Origin: Henriciella pelagia
GTDB lineage: Bacteria > Pseudomonadota > Alphaproteobacteria > Caulobacterales > Hyphomonadaceae
Assembly: GCF_002088945.1 (NCBI RefSeq)
Contig: NZ_NCSU01000012.1
Coordinates: 1 to 57,490 of the forward strand
DNA: 57,490 bases
Direction of reading: 5' to 3'
Made by a program: the position numbers and the translations under genes
Shown: positions 1 through 7,619 of the stretch, one piece after another
Position numbering within the stretch: the stretch's first letter is position 1
Layout: each line of letters starts with the position of its first letter
Notes under the pieces: generated by a model
The model's database searches: none
Told to the model about the DNA's origin: nothing
What the model saw: only the letters and a program-made list of their open reading frames with translations

Positions 1-1197
1 GTCTTACTTCGTCACGCTGGAGACGACGCCTGCACCGACGGTGCGGCCGCCTTCGCGGATGGCGAAGCGCAGGCCCTGGTCCATGGCAATCGGCGCGATG
101 AGCTCGACTTCCATTTTGACGTTGTCGCCTGGCAGAACCATTTCCTTGTCCGCTGGAAGCTTCACAACACCCGTCACGTCCGTCGTACGGAAGTAGAATT
201 GTGGACGGTAGTTGGTGAAGAATGGCGTGTGACGGCCACCCTCTTCCTTGGTCAGGATGTAGGCTTCTGCCTCGAACGTCGTGTGCGGCGTGATTGAACC
301 TGGCTTACACAGCACCTGGCCACGCTCGACGCCTTCACGGTCGATACCGCGGATCAGCGCGCCGATATTGTCGCCGGCCTGGCCCTGGTCGAGCAGCTTG
401 CGGAACATCTCGACGCCGGTAACCGTCGTCTTCTGCGTGTCGCGGATGCCGACAATCTCGACTTCCTCGCCAACCTTGATGATGCCCTGCTCCACACGGC
501 CGGTCACAACCGTACCGCGGCCGGAGATCGAGAACACGTCCTCGACCGGCATCAGGAACGGCTTGTCCAGCGGACGCTCTGGCGTCGGGATGTACTCGTC
601 GACAGCGGCCATCAGCTCGATGATCTTGTCCTTGCCGATGTTCGCGTCGCGGCCTTCAACAGCGGCCAGCGCAGAACCGGCAACGATCGGAATGTCGTCG
701 CCCGGGAAGTCGTAGGAGGACAGAAGCTCACGAACTTCCATCTCGACGAGCTCGAGAAGCTCTTCATCATCGACCTGGTCGACCTTGTTCAGGAACACAA
801 CAAGCGCAGGAACGCCAACCTGGCGGGCCAGCAGGATGTGCTCGCGCGTCTGCGGCATCGGGCCGTCAGCAGCGTTCACAACCAGGATCGCGCCGTCCAT
901 CTGCGCCGCACCCGTGATCATGTTCTTCACATAGTCAGCGTGACCCGGGCAGTCGACGTGCGCATAGTGACGGTTCTCAGTCTCATACTCGACGTGCGCG
1001 GTGTTGATGGTGATGCCGCGGGCCTTCTCTTCTGGCGCATTGTCGATGTCCGCATAGGACTTCGCCGCACCGCCATAGGTCTCCGCCATCGTCATCGTGA
1101 TCGCTGCCGTCAACGTCGTCTTGCCGTGGTCAACGTGGCCGATCGTGCCAATGTTCACGTGCGGCTTGTTCCGCTCAAACTTCTCCTTGGCCATGGG
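1..1197. repeat. Terminal direct repeat, left copy (tuf)
   Basis: Bases 1-1197 recur at 56294-57490 in the same orientation. The repeat covers the whole tuf gene plus three bases on each side and coincides exactly with both window ends. The encoded proteins are identical, and the nucleotide lines I compared matched; I did not compare every base. Duplicate, gene-converted tuf genes are common in proteobacteria. The exact coincidence with the ends suggests a contig or window bounded by a repeat. Confidence 0.9.
4..1194 (-). CDS. tuf: Elongation factor Tu (copy 1)
   Basis: EF-Tu is the GTPase that carries aminoacyl-tRNA to the ribosomal A site. The 396-residue product has the normal length. It shows the P-loop GHVDHGKT near residues 19-26, the switch II motif DCPGH near 81, the guanine-specificity motif NKVD near 136, and beta-barrel domains 2 and 3 after about residue 205. 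The start follows a GGAGG-like site in its leader. It is transcribed away from pgl. The product is identical to the copy at 56297-57487. This copy is probably the tuf found near secE-nusG in many alphaproteobacteria, although here pgl-pgi lies between them. Confidence 0.98.
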   Translation of the reverse strand: MAKEKFERNKPHVNIGTIGHVDHGKTTLTAAITMTMAETYGGAAKSYADIDNAPEEKARGITINTAHVEYETENRHYAHVDCPGHADYVKNMITGAAQMDGAILVVNAADGPMPQTREHILLARQVGVPALVVFLNKVDQVDDEELLELVEMEVRELLSSYDFPGDDIPIVAGSALAAVEGRDANIGKDKIIELMAAVDEYIPTPERPLDKPFLMPVEDVFSISGRGTVVTGRVEQGIIKVGEEVEIVGIRDTQKTTVTGVEMFRKLLDQGQAGDNIGALIRGIDREGVERGQVLCKPGSITPHTTFEAEAYILTKEEGGRHTPFFTNYRPQFYFRTTDVTGVVKLPADKEMVLPGDNVKMEVELIAPIAMDQGLRFAIREGGRTVGAGVVSSVTK

Positions 1198-1281
1198 AGG
1201 CCTCCTCTAGCTATGTCCGGCCCGCCGGACGGGGTTCAGGTTCCTTTTACCAGCGGGCCTTTGATTCCCGTTGAAGCGGGC

Positions 1282-1310
1282 GACATACACACGCGCGCGC
1301 GAGCTTTCAA
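1282..1310 (-). promoter_or_regulatory. Candidate sigma-70 promoter for tuf copy 1
   Basis: Read on the minus strand, TTGAAA (1310-1305) and TATGTC (1287-1282) are separated by 17 bases, about 90 bases before the tuf start. The -35 is good and the -10 is weak. A GTCCGG/CCGGAC hairpin at 1215-1230 lies in the predicted leader. No experimental support. Confidence 0.4.
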
Positions 1311-1350
1311 GCACCCATGACAATTCCAGCGCAGACGGAGGGTAACGGAC

Positions 1351-2091
1351 TTGACAGCGAGCCGGTGCGCGTGTCCCTGCGCAGGCATGACATCAGGCCC
1401 TCAATTCCACACCTTCAGCGACCGCGAGACCTTTGAAGCCGATGCGGCGCATTGGATCCGGCAGAGGATGGAAAACGCATTGTCCCGCCGTGGGCGGGCA
1501 AGTCTCTTCTGTTCTGGCGGCTCGACACCGGGGCCGATTTACCGGTCCCTTTCGGGCGCGGAATTGGACTGGGCGAACGTCACGATTGGCCTTGCCGATG
1601 AGCGATGGGTGCCCGAAACGCATGAGGCATCAAACGCAGCCCTCATCCGGCGGACGCTGTTAAGGGACAAGGCCGGGAAAGCCCGCTTCCTTCCGATGAT
1701 GACAGGCGGCGAGTCCGCCTTTGGCAGCGAAGCGGCGCTTCACAAGGACTATGGCGCCCCTGCCCGCACCATCGACGTTCTCGTTCTGGGGATGGGTCCG
1801 GATGGACACACTCTGTCCTGGTTCGCTGATGCGAAAGGTCTCGGCGCGGCCACCGACCCGGGCAATATGCTGAGCGTGGCACCCATTGACGCACCGAGAA
1901 CCGAGGTCACAGGCGAAATTACCGAACGTATGACACTGACCTATCCGGCGGTAGCGCATGCGCGGCACATTCTGCTCCTCATGACGGGGGACGGCAAACG
2001 CGCCGTCTATGAGCGCGGCGATCCGGCCCTTCCCGTAAACCTGATGCGCAAGGCCGCTGGCGACGCGCTCACCGTTTTCTACCGATCCTGA
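1351..2091 (+). CDS. pgl: 6-phosphogluconolactonase
   Basis: The enzyme hydrolyses 6-phosphoglucono-1,5-lactone to 6-phosphogluconate, feeding the pentose phosphate or Entner-Doudoroff route in the cytosol. Visible family motifs are FCSGGSTPGPIY near residues 51-62, LADERWVP near 80-87 and LGMGPDGHTLSWF near 146-158. The start shown is TTG at 1351 because GGAGGG ends eight bases before it. An ATG at 1387 would remove twelve Cys-rich residues of low family resemblance and cannot be excluded. It lies 12 bases before pgi, so the two are probably cotranscribed; zwf and edd, frequent neighbours, are absent. Confidence 0.93.
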   Translation: MTASRCACPCAGMTSGPQFHTFSDRETFEADAAHWIRQRMENALSRRGRASLFCSGGSTPGPIYRSLSGAELDWANVTIGLADERWVPETHEASNAALIRRTLLRDKAGKARFLPMMTGGESAFGSEAALHKDYGAPARTIDVLVLGMGPDGHTLSWFADAKGLGAATDPGNMLSVAPIDAPRTEVTGEITERMTLTYPAVAHARHILLLMTGDGKRAVYERGDPALPVNLMRKAAGDALTVFYRS

Positions 2092-2103
2092 GAGGTTACT
2101 TGC

Positions 2104-3642
2104 ATGGACCTGAAGTCTCACGCTGACCGGCTGCGCTCCAGAACGCTCAAATCCGTTGTCGAGGCAGGTCGAACCATTTCCGAATTCGACGCATGCGGCT
2201 GGAATATCAATGTGTCCCGGCAATTCCTTGACGCGGACGCGGAAACCGCCCTGGCAAAGCTTGCCTCCCAGAAGGATCTGCCTGGCGCCGTGGAAAGACT
2301 GTTCACCGGCAAGACAGTGAACCCATCGGAAGGACGCGCAGCGCTCCACTGGGCACTTCGAGCGCAAGAGACGGAATTTGCAGACGCAGAGCGTGTTCGC
2401 AAATCGTCAGAAGCCGCTGAAGCCCTAGCCAGTGATATCGCCAACGGTCGCAAGACCGCAGCAAACGGCCACCCCTTCAAGGCCATCGTCCACATCGGTA
2501 TTGGCGGGTCGGATTTCGGCCCACGGCTCATCGCCGACGCTTTCCATGACAGCCGACTTCCAGACGTCGAGCTGCGCTACTGTGCCAATCTTGATCCACT
2601 GGACCTTGAACTGGCGCTTGCCGGGCTCGACCCTGCCGAGACGCTTGTGGTGGGGGTATCCAAATCCTTTGGTACCGAAGAGACGCTATACAACCTCACA
2701 CGCGCGAGAGACTGGGTGCGCGCTGGTGTGCCAGCCGACTGGGCAAAGCACTTCGTTCTCGTCACAGCCAATCCCGAGCGCGCAACAGCCTGGCTCAACG
2801 GTGCGAAGGGGCTGATCCTGGACCTGCCGGAAAGCGTTGGCGGACGTTTCTCGATCTGGTCGGCTGGGTCGGTTGCCTGTTCGATCACACTGTCCAGCGA
2901 TGTCATGAAGGGCTTCCGGCGCGGCGCAGCCGAAATGGATGCCCATGTCCAGACTGCGCCAGTTCACGAAAATGCCGCGATTCAGCTCGCCATGCTCGAT
3001 TACTGGAACGCCTCCTTCATGGGTTTTGGGGCCCGCGCCCTGCTTGCCTATTCGCGGCGGCTGCGCCTCCTGCCAGCCTATCTGCAACAGCTGGAAATGG
3101 AATCGAATGGCAAGTCGGTGGGCCCGGCCGGGGCGGGCGTCGGCGGCGCGACGACCCCCCTTCTCTGGGGCGGCGAGGGGACGATTGGCCAGCATTCCTA
3201 TCATCAATGGCTGCACCAGAGCCCGTCCATTGTCGCTGCAGAATTCATTCTGGCGCCGGGTTCGCGAACCGATGAAGCGGGCGTGACGGGGCTCACGGCA
3301 CACGCGCTTGCTCAGGCCGAAGTGCTGGCCAATGGGCGCACACTGGAAGAAGTGCAGAAGGAAGAGCCGGACCTGCCGGCGGAGATCGCGGCGCAGAAGG
3401 TTCATGCGGGCGGGCGCCCGTCGACCTTCATTTCGACATCCGAGCTGACACCGGAAAAGCTGGGCTCGCTTATTGCCCTTTATGAGCATCGCACCTATCT
3501 CGCCGGCGTGCTGTGGGGCCTCAACAGCTTTGACCAGTGGGGCGTGGAACGGGGCAAGACGATGGCGAGCCGCCTGAAGCCTGACGGCGAGGGATCAAAG
3601 GATGCGGTTACCAATCATCTGATCAAGCGGCTCCAAACATAA
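2104..3642 (+). CDS. pgi: Glucose-6-phosphate isomerase
   Basis: It interconverts glucose-6-phosphate and fructose-6-phosphate. At 512 residues it is somewhat shorter than the roughly 550-residue E. coli enzyme. The SIS-type signatures are present: GIGGSDFGPRL near residue 130, VSKSFGTEET near 185, GQHSYHQWLHQ near 363, and the C-terminal FDQWGVERGK with the catalytic-region lysine near 485. GAGAGG upstream serves as ribosome binding site. It ends on TAA immediately before a strong terminator. With pgl it forms a compact sugar-phosphate pair. Confidence 0.97.
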   Translation: MDLKSHADRLRSRTLKSVVEAGRTISEFDACGWNINVSRQFLDADAETALAKLASQKDLPGAVERLFTGKTVNPSEGRAALHWALRAQETEFADAERVRKSSEAAEALASDIANGRKTAANGHPFKAIVHIGIGGSDFGPRLIADAFHDSRLPDVELRYCANLDPLDLELALAGLDPAETLVVGVSKSFGTEETLYNLTRARDWVRAGVPADWAKHFVLVTANPERATAWLNGAKGLILDLPESVGGRFSIWSAGSVACSITLSSDVMKGFRRGAAEMDAHVQTAPVHENAAIQLAMLDYWNASFMGFGARALLAYSRRLRLLPAYLQQLEMESNGKSVGPAGAGVGGATTPLLWGGEGTIGQHSYHQWLHQSPSIVAAEFILAPGSRTDEAGVTGLTAHALAQAEVLANGRTLEEVQKEEPDLPAEIAAQKVHAGGRPSTFISTSELTPEKLGSLIALYEHRTYLAGVLWGLNSFDQWGVERGKTMASRLKPDGEGSKDAVTNHLIKRLQT

Positions 3643-3670
3643 AAAGCGCCCTTCAACCGAAGGGCGCTTT
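3643..3670. terminator. Bidirectional intrinsic terminator pgi / nusG
   Basis: A perfect 12-bp inverted repeat (AAAGCGCCCTTC, AACC loop, GAAGGGCGCTTT) begins one base after the pgi stop. A-runs and T-runs flank it, so it can stop pgi on the plus strand and the converging secE-nusG transcript on the minus strand. Confidence 0.9.
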
Positions 3671-3695
3671 CAAATTCACTTTCAAGGCTGAAGGC

Positions 3696-4241
3696 CTAGC
3701 TGATCTTGTCGACCTGGGCATAGTCGAGATCGACCGGGGTTGCGCGGCCGAAGATGGAAACCGACACTTTCAGGCGACCAGCTGCTTCATCGACTTCCTC
3801 GACGCCGCCCTCGAAGCCCTGGAATGCGCCTTCATTGACGCGGACCTGTTCGCCGATCTCAAACGTCACCTGCGGACGCACGCGCTCTGCAGCCGGCTCG
3901 TCGGAGGTGCCGAGGATACGGTCGACTTCACGCTGTGGAACGGGGAGCGGACGCTTGCCGCCGTCACCGCCGAGAAAGCCTGAGACTTTCGGCGTGTCGC
4001 GAACGAGGTGATAGACGTCGTCAGTCAGTTCAGCCTTGAGCAGGACGTAGCCCGGAAAATAGCGCTTTTCGACCGTCTTCTTCTTGCCACGAACCACTTC
4101 AACGACTTCTTCCGTCGGCACTTCGATCTCTTCGATCAGGCTCGACAGGTTTTTCATTTCAGCCTGGTCGCGAATCGCCTGCGCGACCTTTTTCTCGAAG
4201 TTCGAGTAGGCGTGAACAATGTACCATTTGGCAGCGGCCAT
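3696..4241 (-). CDS. nusG: Transcription antitermination factor NusG
   Basis: NusG binds RNA polymerase and couples it to Rho or to the S10-containing ribosome. The 181-residue protein has the N-terminal NGN domain starting WYIVHAYSNFE and containing KRYFPGYVLL. A C-terminal KOW domain around residues 125-180 contains GEQVRVNEGAFQGFEG. It lies 21 bases after secE in the usual secE-nusG order. The customary next genes rplK-rplA do not follow; pgi converges instead, so the nusG transcript stops here. Confidence 0.97.
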   Translation of the reverse strand: MAAAKWYIVHAYSNFEKKVAQAIRDQAEMKNLSSLIEEIEVPTEEVVEVVRGKKKTVEKRYFPGYVLLKAELTDDVYHLVRDTPKVSGFLGGDGGKRPLPVPQREVDRILGTSDEPAAERVRPQVTFEIGEQVRVNEGAFQGFEGGVEEVDEAAGRLKVSVSIFGRATPVDLDYAQVDKIS

Positions 4242-4262
4242 GTTGTGGCTCTCCTTGAAAAT

Positions 4263-4478
4263 CTATGCGCCGAGACCAGTGATCAGGCGAATGAGGACCG
4301 CGATGATCTGGTCGGTAAAGAACAGGAAGAGCGCGACGATGATCGACATGATCACAACCATGATCGTCGCCTGAACCGTCTCACTGGGCGAGGTCCATGT
4401 CACTTTGCGGCCTTCGGCTTCGACCTGCCGGGCAAAAGTGATCGGGTCCACGCTTTTTTTCTTGTCCTTATCGGCCAT
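4263..4478 (-). CDS. secE: Preprotein translocase subunit SecE
   Basis: SecE clamps SecY in the SecYEG protein-conducting channel of the inner membrane. The 71-residue protein is the short, single-membrane-segment form normal outside the gammaproteobacteria. It has a charged N-terminus, the conserved VTWTSPSETVQ stretch before the membrane, and a hydrophobic helix near residues 38-60. Its partner SecY is encoded at 44524-45888. The tRNA-Trp gene that often precedes secE is not recognisable in the 140 bases upstream. Confidence 0.95.
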   Translation of the reverse strand: MADKDKKKSVDPITFARQVEAEGRKVTWTSPSETVQATIMVVIMSIIVALFLFFTDQIIAVLIRLITGLGA

Positions 4479-4618
4479 CCATCAAATCCTGAATATCGGG
4501 GGTTTAAGCGGTCAGGGACGCTTTCGCCAGTGCCTTACTCCGCATTGCGCCCATTGTGAAGCCATCTGGGTGCAGGAAGTCGCATTCGCAAGCAGGCCTG
4601 GGCAGATAAATGTGCTCG

Positions 4619-5497
4619 CTAGCGACCTGACCATTCTGCGCAAGGGCGGCCGGCTATGTCGGTCCGGATGGCGAAGAGGCTGCCCGCGAAAGGCTGCATG
4701 TCGAGCTGGAAGGCCGTCAGGCCGGTGCGCGCCGTGGTGACGTAGAGCGTCTTCAGATCCCTGTCGCCAAAACAGCATCCGGTGATACGGCTGACCGGCA
4801 GCTTGATCGCGCGGTCAATCGCCCCTTCGGGTGTATATCTCACGATACGCGCGCCATCCCATTCGGCATTCCACAGATGACCTTCGCTATCGACGGTCGA
4901 TCCGTCGGGATAGCCCGCGCCGGAGCTCGTCGTAGTGAATATCCGCCGGTTTGTTAGCCGTGCCCCCTCCTCGACATCGAAGGCGTGGATTTCCTGTTCG
5001 GTGGTATCGCAAGTGTAGAATACCGATCCATCCGGTGAAAAGCAGGCCGTGCTCGGGATGACGATGGGCTTCACATTGAGCGGATGGATCGAACGGTCGG
5101 GTGCGAGCCGGTACCAGGCGCTTCGTGCGTCAGCTTCATGGCCGTCCATGGTCGCAAACCAGAAACTGCCATCCGGCGCGACACCGCCGGCATTGATACG
5201 GTTGCCCGGCGCTTCATTCTCAAGCGTGATGAGCCTCGTATACTCTTCGGTGGACGGATCGAAAAAGCCGACTTCCACTTCGCCGGCCATCAGCAGCTCG
5301 CCTTGCGACAGCGCAATGACGCTGGCCTTGAGCGGCAAGTCGTATCGGCGCGCATTGCCCGTCTTCGGATTATAGCGGTGCAGCTTGGCGCGGTTGGGGT
5401 CGACCCACCAGAGGAGGCCTTCAGAGGGGCTCCAGACGGGGCTCTGCCCAAGAAGGCAGCTCGTCGGCGCGACACATTGAGGCTCGAACAGGTGCAT
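4619..5497 (-). CDS. SMP-30/gluconolactonase-type lactonase
   Basis: The 292-residue protein belongs to the SMP-30/gluconolaconase/LRE family of metal-dependent six-bladed propeller lactonases. It shows the early motif LGQSPVWSPSEGLLWWVD with the metal-binding Glu region, NRINAGGVAPDGSFWFATMD, CFSPDGSVFYTCDT, and YPDGSTVDSEGHLWNAEWDG near the C-terminal half. Family members open sugar lactones such as gluconolactone or arabinolactone; the exact substrate cannot be read from sequence. AAGGAAG before the ATG supports the start. No sugar dehydrogenase lies next to it, so the pathway is unknown. Confidence 0.88.
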   Translation of the reverse strand: MHLFEPQCVAPTSCLLGQSPVWSPSEGLLWWVDPNRAKLHRYNPKTGNARRYDLPLKASVIALSQGELLMAGEVEVGFFDPSTEEYTRLITLENEAPGNRINAGGVAPDGSFWFATMDGHEADARSAWYRLAPDRSIHPLNVKPIVIPSTACFSPDGSVFYTCDTTEQEIHAFDVEEGARLTNRRIFTTTSSGAGYPDGSTVDSEGHLWNAEWDGARIVRYTPEGAIDRAIKLPVSRITGCCFGDRDLKTLYVTTARTGLTAFQLDMQPFAGSLFAIRTDIAGRPCAEWSGR

Positions 5498-5529
5498 CTC
5501 ACTTCCTTAGGCGGTTGCCGGACAAAGAA

Positions 5530-5558
5530 AAAGCCAGCCCATAAAACGGACTGGCTTT
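5530..5558 (-). terminator. Intrinsic terminator after the stress-protein gene
   Basis: On the minus strand an 8-bp stem AAAGCCAG/CTGGCTTT, with a 13-base interior that can pair further, is followed by TTTTTCTTT. It lies about 30 bases after the stop of the gene at 5585-6082. Confidence 0.75.
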
Positions 5559-5584
5559 GCGCACTAGGGCGATTTCGTCACCGA

Positions 5585-6082
5585 TCAGTGAAAATCGACT
5601 GAGGTGCGTTCGCCAATGTCAGGCTTCTGGTCCTTGTGATTGGCCTTTGCGATTTCCCAGGCGAAGGTGATCGGGTTCTTGTCTGACGCCCAGATGGACC
5701 CGTTTTTCGGGCGGAAGCAGAGCATTGTGAGGTCTGGATCGGTCTTGTCGCCTTCGAACCATGCAGCAATGACAGAGCTCCAGAACTGATCGATTTTCTG
5801 CGGGTTGTGGTCGACGGTGAGGTCGCCAAGCAGGCAGGCCTGATAGTCCTTCTCGACAATGCAGAGATGGACTTCGCCGCCATCCTGGCCGAGCGCCTTC
5901 ACGAGATCGGAAGACTTGTTCGTGTAGAACCAGACAGTGCCCGCTTCCTTGTCGACCTGCGGCGCCATGGGCTGCATGTGCTGGTGATGAACGGGCGAGC
6001 CAAGCATTACGGCGCGAACGTCATCAAGATGCTCGAAGAGCTGCTCTTTTGGGTTTTGCTTGAGTTTGTCGAGATTTGCCAT
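5585..6082 (-). CDS. Pyridoxamine 5'-phosphate oxidase-like general stress protein
   Basis: The 165-residue protein resembles the general stress protein 26 branch of the FMN-binding split-barrel superfamily (PNPOx-like). Recognisable are VRAVMLGS, MQPMAPQVDKEAGTVWFYT and the tail region with FWSSVIAAWFEGDKTDPDLTM. Homologues bind flavin-type ligands but have no settled reaction. ATG at 6082 is chosen because AAGGAG lies six bases upstream; an in-frame upstream ATG lacks such a site. It is the third minus-strand gene after DUF1328 and YqaE. All three may be read from the EcfG promoter at 6635-6660, although the terminator at 6355-6383 would reduce this. Confidence 0.85.
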   Translation of the reverse strand: MANLDKLKQNPKEQLFEHLDDVRAVMLGSPVHHQHMQPMAPQVDKEAGTVWFYTNKSSDLVKALGQDGGEVHLCIVEKDYQACLLGDLTVDHNPQKIDQFWSSVIAAWFEGDKTDPDLTMLCFRPKNGSIWASDKNPITFAWEIAKANHKDQKPDIGERTSVDFH

Positions 6083-6136
6083 TGGGGTTCTCCTTCTGAG
6101 AATCATGAGTTTGAGTGTGGGGAAGCAGGGCTGGGC

Positions 6137-6331
6137 TCACTCGGGGCGAGCGGCAAGCCAAACAGCGTGAACCAGACCGGGCACGTAGCCGAGAACGGTC
6201 AGCAGGATGTTGAAGACGAACTGCTTGCCGATACCGCGCGAGAGGGCCACCCCAAGCGGTGGCAGAAGAATCGACAGCAGGATGGTGATCAGCCCACCAG
6301 ATGAGGGGGCGGTATCAGAATGTGTGGTCAT
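6137..6331 (-). CDS. YqaE/Pmp3 family small membrane protein
   Basis: The 64-residue protein has the two membrane helices of the YqaE/Pmp3 (PF01679) family: LITILLSILLPPLGVAL near residues 14-30, and FNILLTVLGYVPGLVHAVWL near 40-59. The diagnostic LPPLGV motif is intact. Relatives in yeast, plants and bacteria affect membrane potential and are induced by salt or cold stress. The start at 6331 has AAGGAG nine bases upstream; a longer reading frame extending to 6622 is only the open antisense of the neighbouring gene. The stress-island context agrees with the family role. Confidence 0.9.
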   Translation of the reverse strand: MTTHSDTAPSSGGLITILLSILLPPLGVALSRGIGKQFVFNILLTVLGYVPGLVHAVWLAARPE

Positions 6332-6354
6332 GTAACTGGCTCCTTGAAAGAAAA

Positions 6355-6383
6355 CGGGGCGGTGCCTGAAGACATCCGCCCCG
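6355..6383 (-). terminator. Intergenic terminator between DUF1328 gene and yqaE
   Basis: On the minus strand CGGGGCGG and CCGCCCCG form an 8-bp GC-rich stem with a 13-base loop, followed by TTTTCTTTC. It may end most DUF1328 transcripts and let some read into the YqaE gene. Confidence 0.65.
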
Positions 6384-6408
6384 CTCGATTTTCGGGTCTG
6401 TTGCGTCC

Positions 6409-6582
6409 CTATAGTACGCTTCGGCCTCTCAGGGCGCGTGCCACAAAGCTCAGGACGAGCAGTGCGAGGAACACAAAGAAGAGGATCTGCGCGATACCGG
6501 CAGATGCGCCTGCGATACCACCAAAGCCAAATATTGCGGCGATGATCGCCAGGACGAAAAATGTAAGTGCCCAACCAAGCAT
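6409..6582 (-). CDS. DUF1328/UPF0391 small membrane protein
   Basis: This 57-residue gene starts [19 protein letters not shown] and continues with [18 protein letters not shown], the signature of the DUF1328 (UPF0391, YtjA-like) family. Two hydrophobic helices separated by the glycine-rich FGGIAG turn cover almost the whole protein, with a basic RALRGR tail. Its function is unknown, but it is frequently seen in general stress regulons. TAGGAG lies seven bases before the start. The consensus EcfG promoter at 6635-6660 lies about 50 bases upstream in the correct orientation. Confidence 0.9.
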   Translation of the reverse strand: MLGWALTFFVLAIIAAIFGFGGIAGASAGIAQILFFVFLALLVLSFVARALRGRSVL

Positions 6583-6634
6583 GATAAACTCCTACGGTTA
6601 GTTTGTTTCTACGGCCTTTCACCGATGCCTAACC

Positions 6635-6660
6635 AACGGACGCCCAGCGCTTCAGGTTCC
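6635..6660 (-). promoter_or_regulatory. EcfG (general stress sigma) promoter for DUF1328-yqaE
   Basis: On the minus strand GGAAC (6660-6656), a 17-base spacer and CGTT (6638-6635) match the published EcfG consensus GGAAC-N16/17-CGTT. It lies back-to-back with the plus-strand site at 6674-6699. Confidence 0.85.
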
Positions 6661-6673
6661 TGAAATTATTCTG

Positions 6674-6699
6674 GGAACCATTTACCTTATTGGCTCGTT
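6674..6699 (+). promoter_or_regulatory. EcfG promoter for the entericidin gene
   Basis: GGAAC (6674-6678), a 17-base spacer and CGTT (6696-6699) lie 33 bases before the entericidin ATG. The -35 element is only 13 bases from that of the divergent promoter, so two polymerases may compete. Confidence 0.87.
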
Positions 6700-6732
6700 T
6701 ACCTCTCTCTGTAAGCAAGTCAGGAGCACTCC

Positions 6733-6879
6733 ATGAAAAAGAACATCTTTCTTGTTGCCGGCCTAAGCCTGATGGCCATGCTGGCCGCAGCATGCAACAC
6801 GGTTGAAGGCGTCGGCGAAGACGTTGAAGCAACCGGAGGCGCCATTGACGAGGCCGCTGAGGATGCTGGCGCGAATTAA
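6733..6879 (+). CDS. Entericidin-family small lipoprotein
   Basis: The 48-residue lipoprotein has a Lys-Lys N-terminus, a hydrophobic signal and a lipobox LAAAC ending at Cys21. The mature start CNTVEGVGEDVEATG closely resembles EcnA/EcnB (CNTxxGVGEDI). Entericidin B in enterobacteria is a stationary-phase, membrane-active bacteriolytic lipoprotein and A is its antidote; a single copy here does not say which role applies. AGGAG lies six bases before the ATG. An EcfG promoter precedes it and a strong terminator follows, making it a monocistronic stress gene. Confidence 0.92.
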   Translation: MKKNIFLVAGLSLMAMLAAACNTVEGVGEDVEATGGAIDEAAEDAGAN

Positions 6880-6901
6880 AAGCGCCGGGGTCAGGATTCA
6901 G

Positions 6902-6932
6902 AAAAGCGCAGCCTGATCGCTGCGCTTTTTTT
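6902..6932 (+). terminator. Intrinsic terminator after the entericidin gene
   Basis: An 11-bp stem AAAAGCGCAGC/GCTGCGCTTTT with a 6-base loop is followed by three further T residues, 22 bases after the entericidin stop. Confidence 0.9.
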
Positions 6933-6991
6933 GTGTCATACGTCCAGACAAATTGGGCACCGGCTGTGGCGCGACAAGGCTGTGATGGCCC

Positions 6992-7249
6992 CTATTCTGC
7001 GAGACCCTGTATCGGGTCGCTCGGAATGTATGTGAGGAGACAGACTGCTGGCTTCATCGCCACTGATGTTGCCTTGCGCTTGCCGGACATCAGGCATGAC
7101 CAGAATGCGACGCATGCCACGCCCAGCATTGAAAACACGACATCGAGACGGGAGAGGCCACCCAGCCTGCGGAAAATCTGCCCCACATCACCAATCGGCC
7201 CGGTGGCAGGGTAAAATGCTGGTTTACAGGGTCTTAATGCGGTCGTCAT
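6992..7249 (-). CDS. Doubtful hypothetical ORF in the 6933-7289 gap
   Basis: An 85-codon minus-strand frame encodes one possible membrane segment (FSMLGVACVAFWSCL, near residues 38-52) followed by a basic stretch. I do not recognise a family. No Shine-Dalgarno site precedes the ATG, the third-position GC is lower than in the neighbours, and the plus strand is also open here. Apart from this frame and the promoter at its right edge, the stretch 6933-7289 holds nothing I can identify. Confidence 0.25.
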   Translation of the reverse strand: MTTALRPCKPAFYPATGPIGDVGQIFRRLGGLSRLDVVFSMLGVACVAFWSCLMSGKRKATSVAMKPAVCLLTYIPSDPIQGLAE

Positions 7250-7289
7250 GAAAATGATACGCGCCGCCAGATGGAGGAGTTCCGGAACG

Positions 7290-7314
7290 GGAACAAAAAA
7301 ATTGGCCTGACGTT
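7290..7314 (+). promoter_or_regulatory. EcfG promoter for the DUF7218-lipid kinase operon
   Basis: GGAAC (7290-7294), a 16-base spacer beginning with an A-tract, and CGTT (7311-7314) lie 38 bases before the ATG at 7353. A second GGAAC at 7284 has no correctly spaced partner. Confidence 0.85.
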
Positions 7315-7352
7315 GAATTGTCACACACACAGACAAGGAAAACCGGAGTCCC

Positions 7353-7619
7353 ATGGCCAGATCGCACGGTCCCTCAATCAAGGATGACGAAACATATGAA
7401 GCTCTCCGTGATGATGGCTATTCGAAGGGCACTGCAGCGCGCATTGCGAATGCGAAGGCCAATCCGGATATGCACCCCTCGAAGAAGGGTGGAAAATCAC
7501 CGCCCTATGAATCGTGGACGAAGGACGATCTTTATGACAGGGCGGCTGAACTCGGCATCGAAGGTCGCTCATCCATGAACAAGGATGACCTGATCAAGGC
7601 GCTGCGAGACAGTCGATGA
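7353..7619 (+). CDS. DUF7218 / Rho-termination-factor-N-like small protein
   Basis: The 88-residue protein has two parts. Residues 1-50 carry the conserved MARSHGPSIKDDETYEALR and GYSKGTAARIANA stretches seen in small stress-associated proteins. Residues about 53-86 (WTKDDLYDRAAELGIEGRS, MNKDDLIKALR) resemble the SAP-like helix-extension-helix fold of the Rho factor N-terminal domain, which can bind nucleic acid. Its role is unknown. It starts shortly after an EcfG promoter, and its TGA overlaps the next ATG by four bases, implying translational coupling to the lipid kinase. Confidence 0.85.
   Translation: MARSHGPSIKDDETYEALRDDGYSKGTAARIANAKANPDMHPSKKGGKSPPYESWTKDDLYDRAAELGIEGRSSMNKDDLIKALRDSR

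Noticed and set aside
4479..4618. tRNA-Trp gene upstream of secE
   Set aside because: Expected from many relatives, but no cloverleaf, T-loop or CCA end could be found.
6137..6622. Single 161-residue protein ending in YqaE
   Set aside because: The first 97 residues are the wrong frame of the DUF1328 gene; YqaE has its own ribosome site at 6331.
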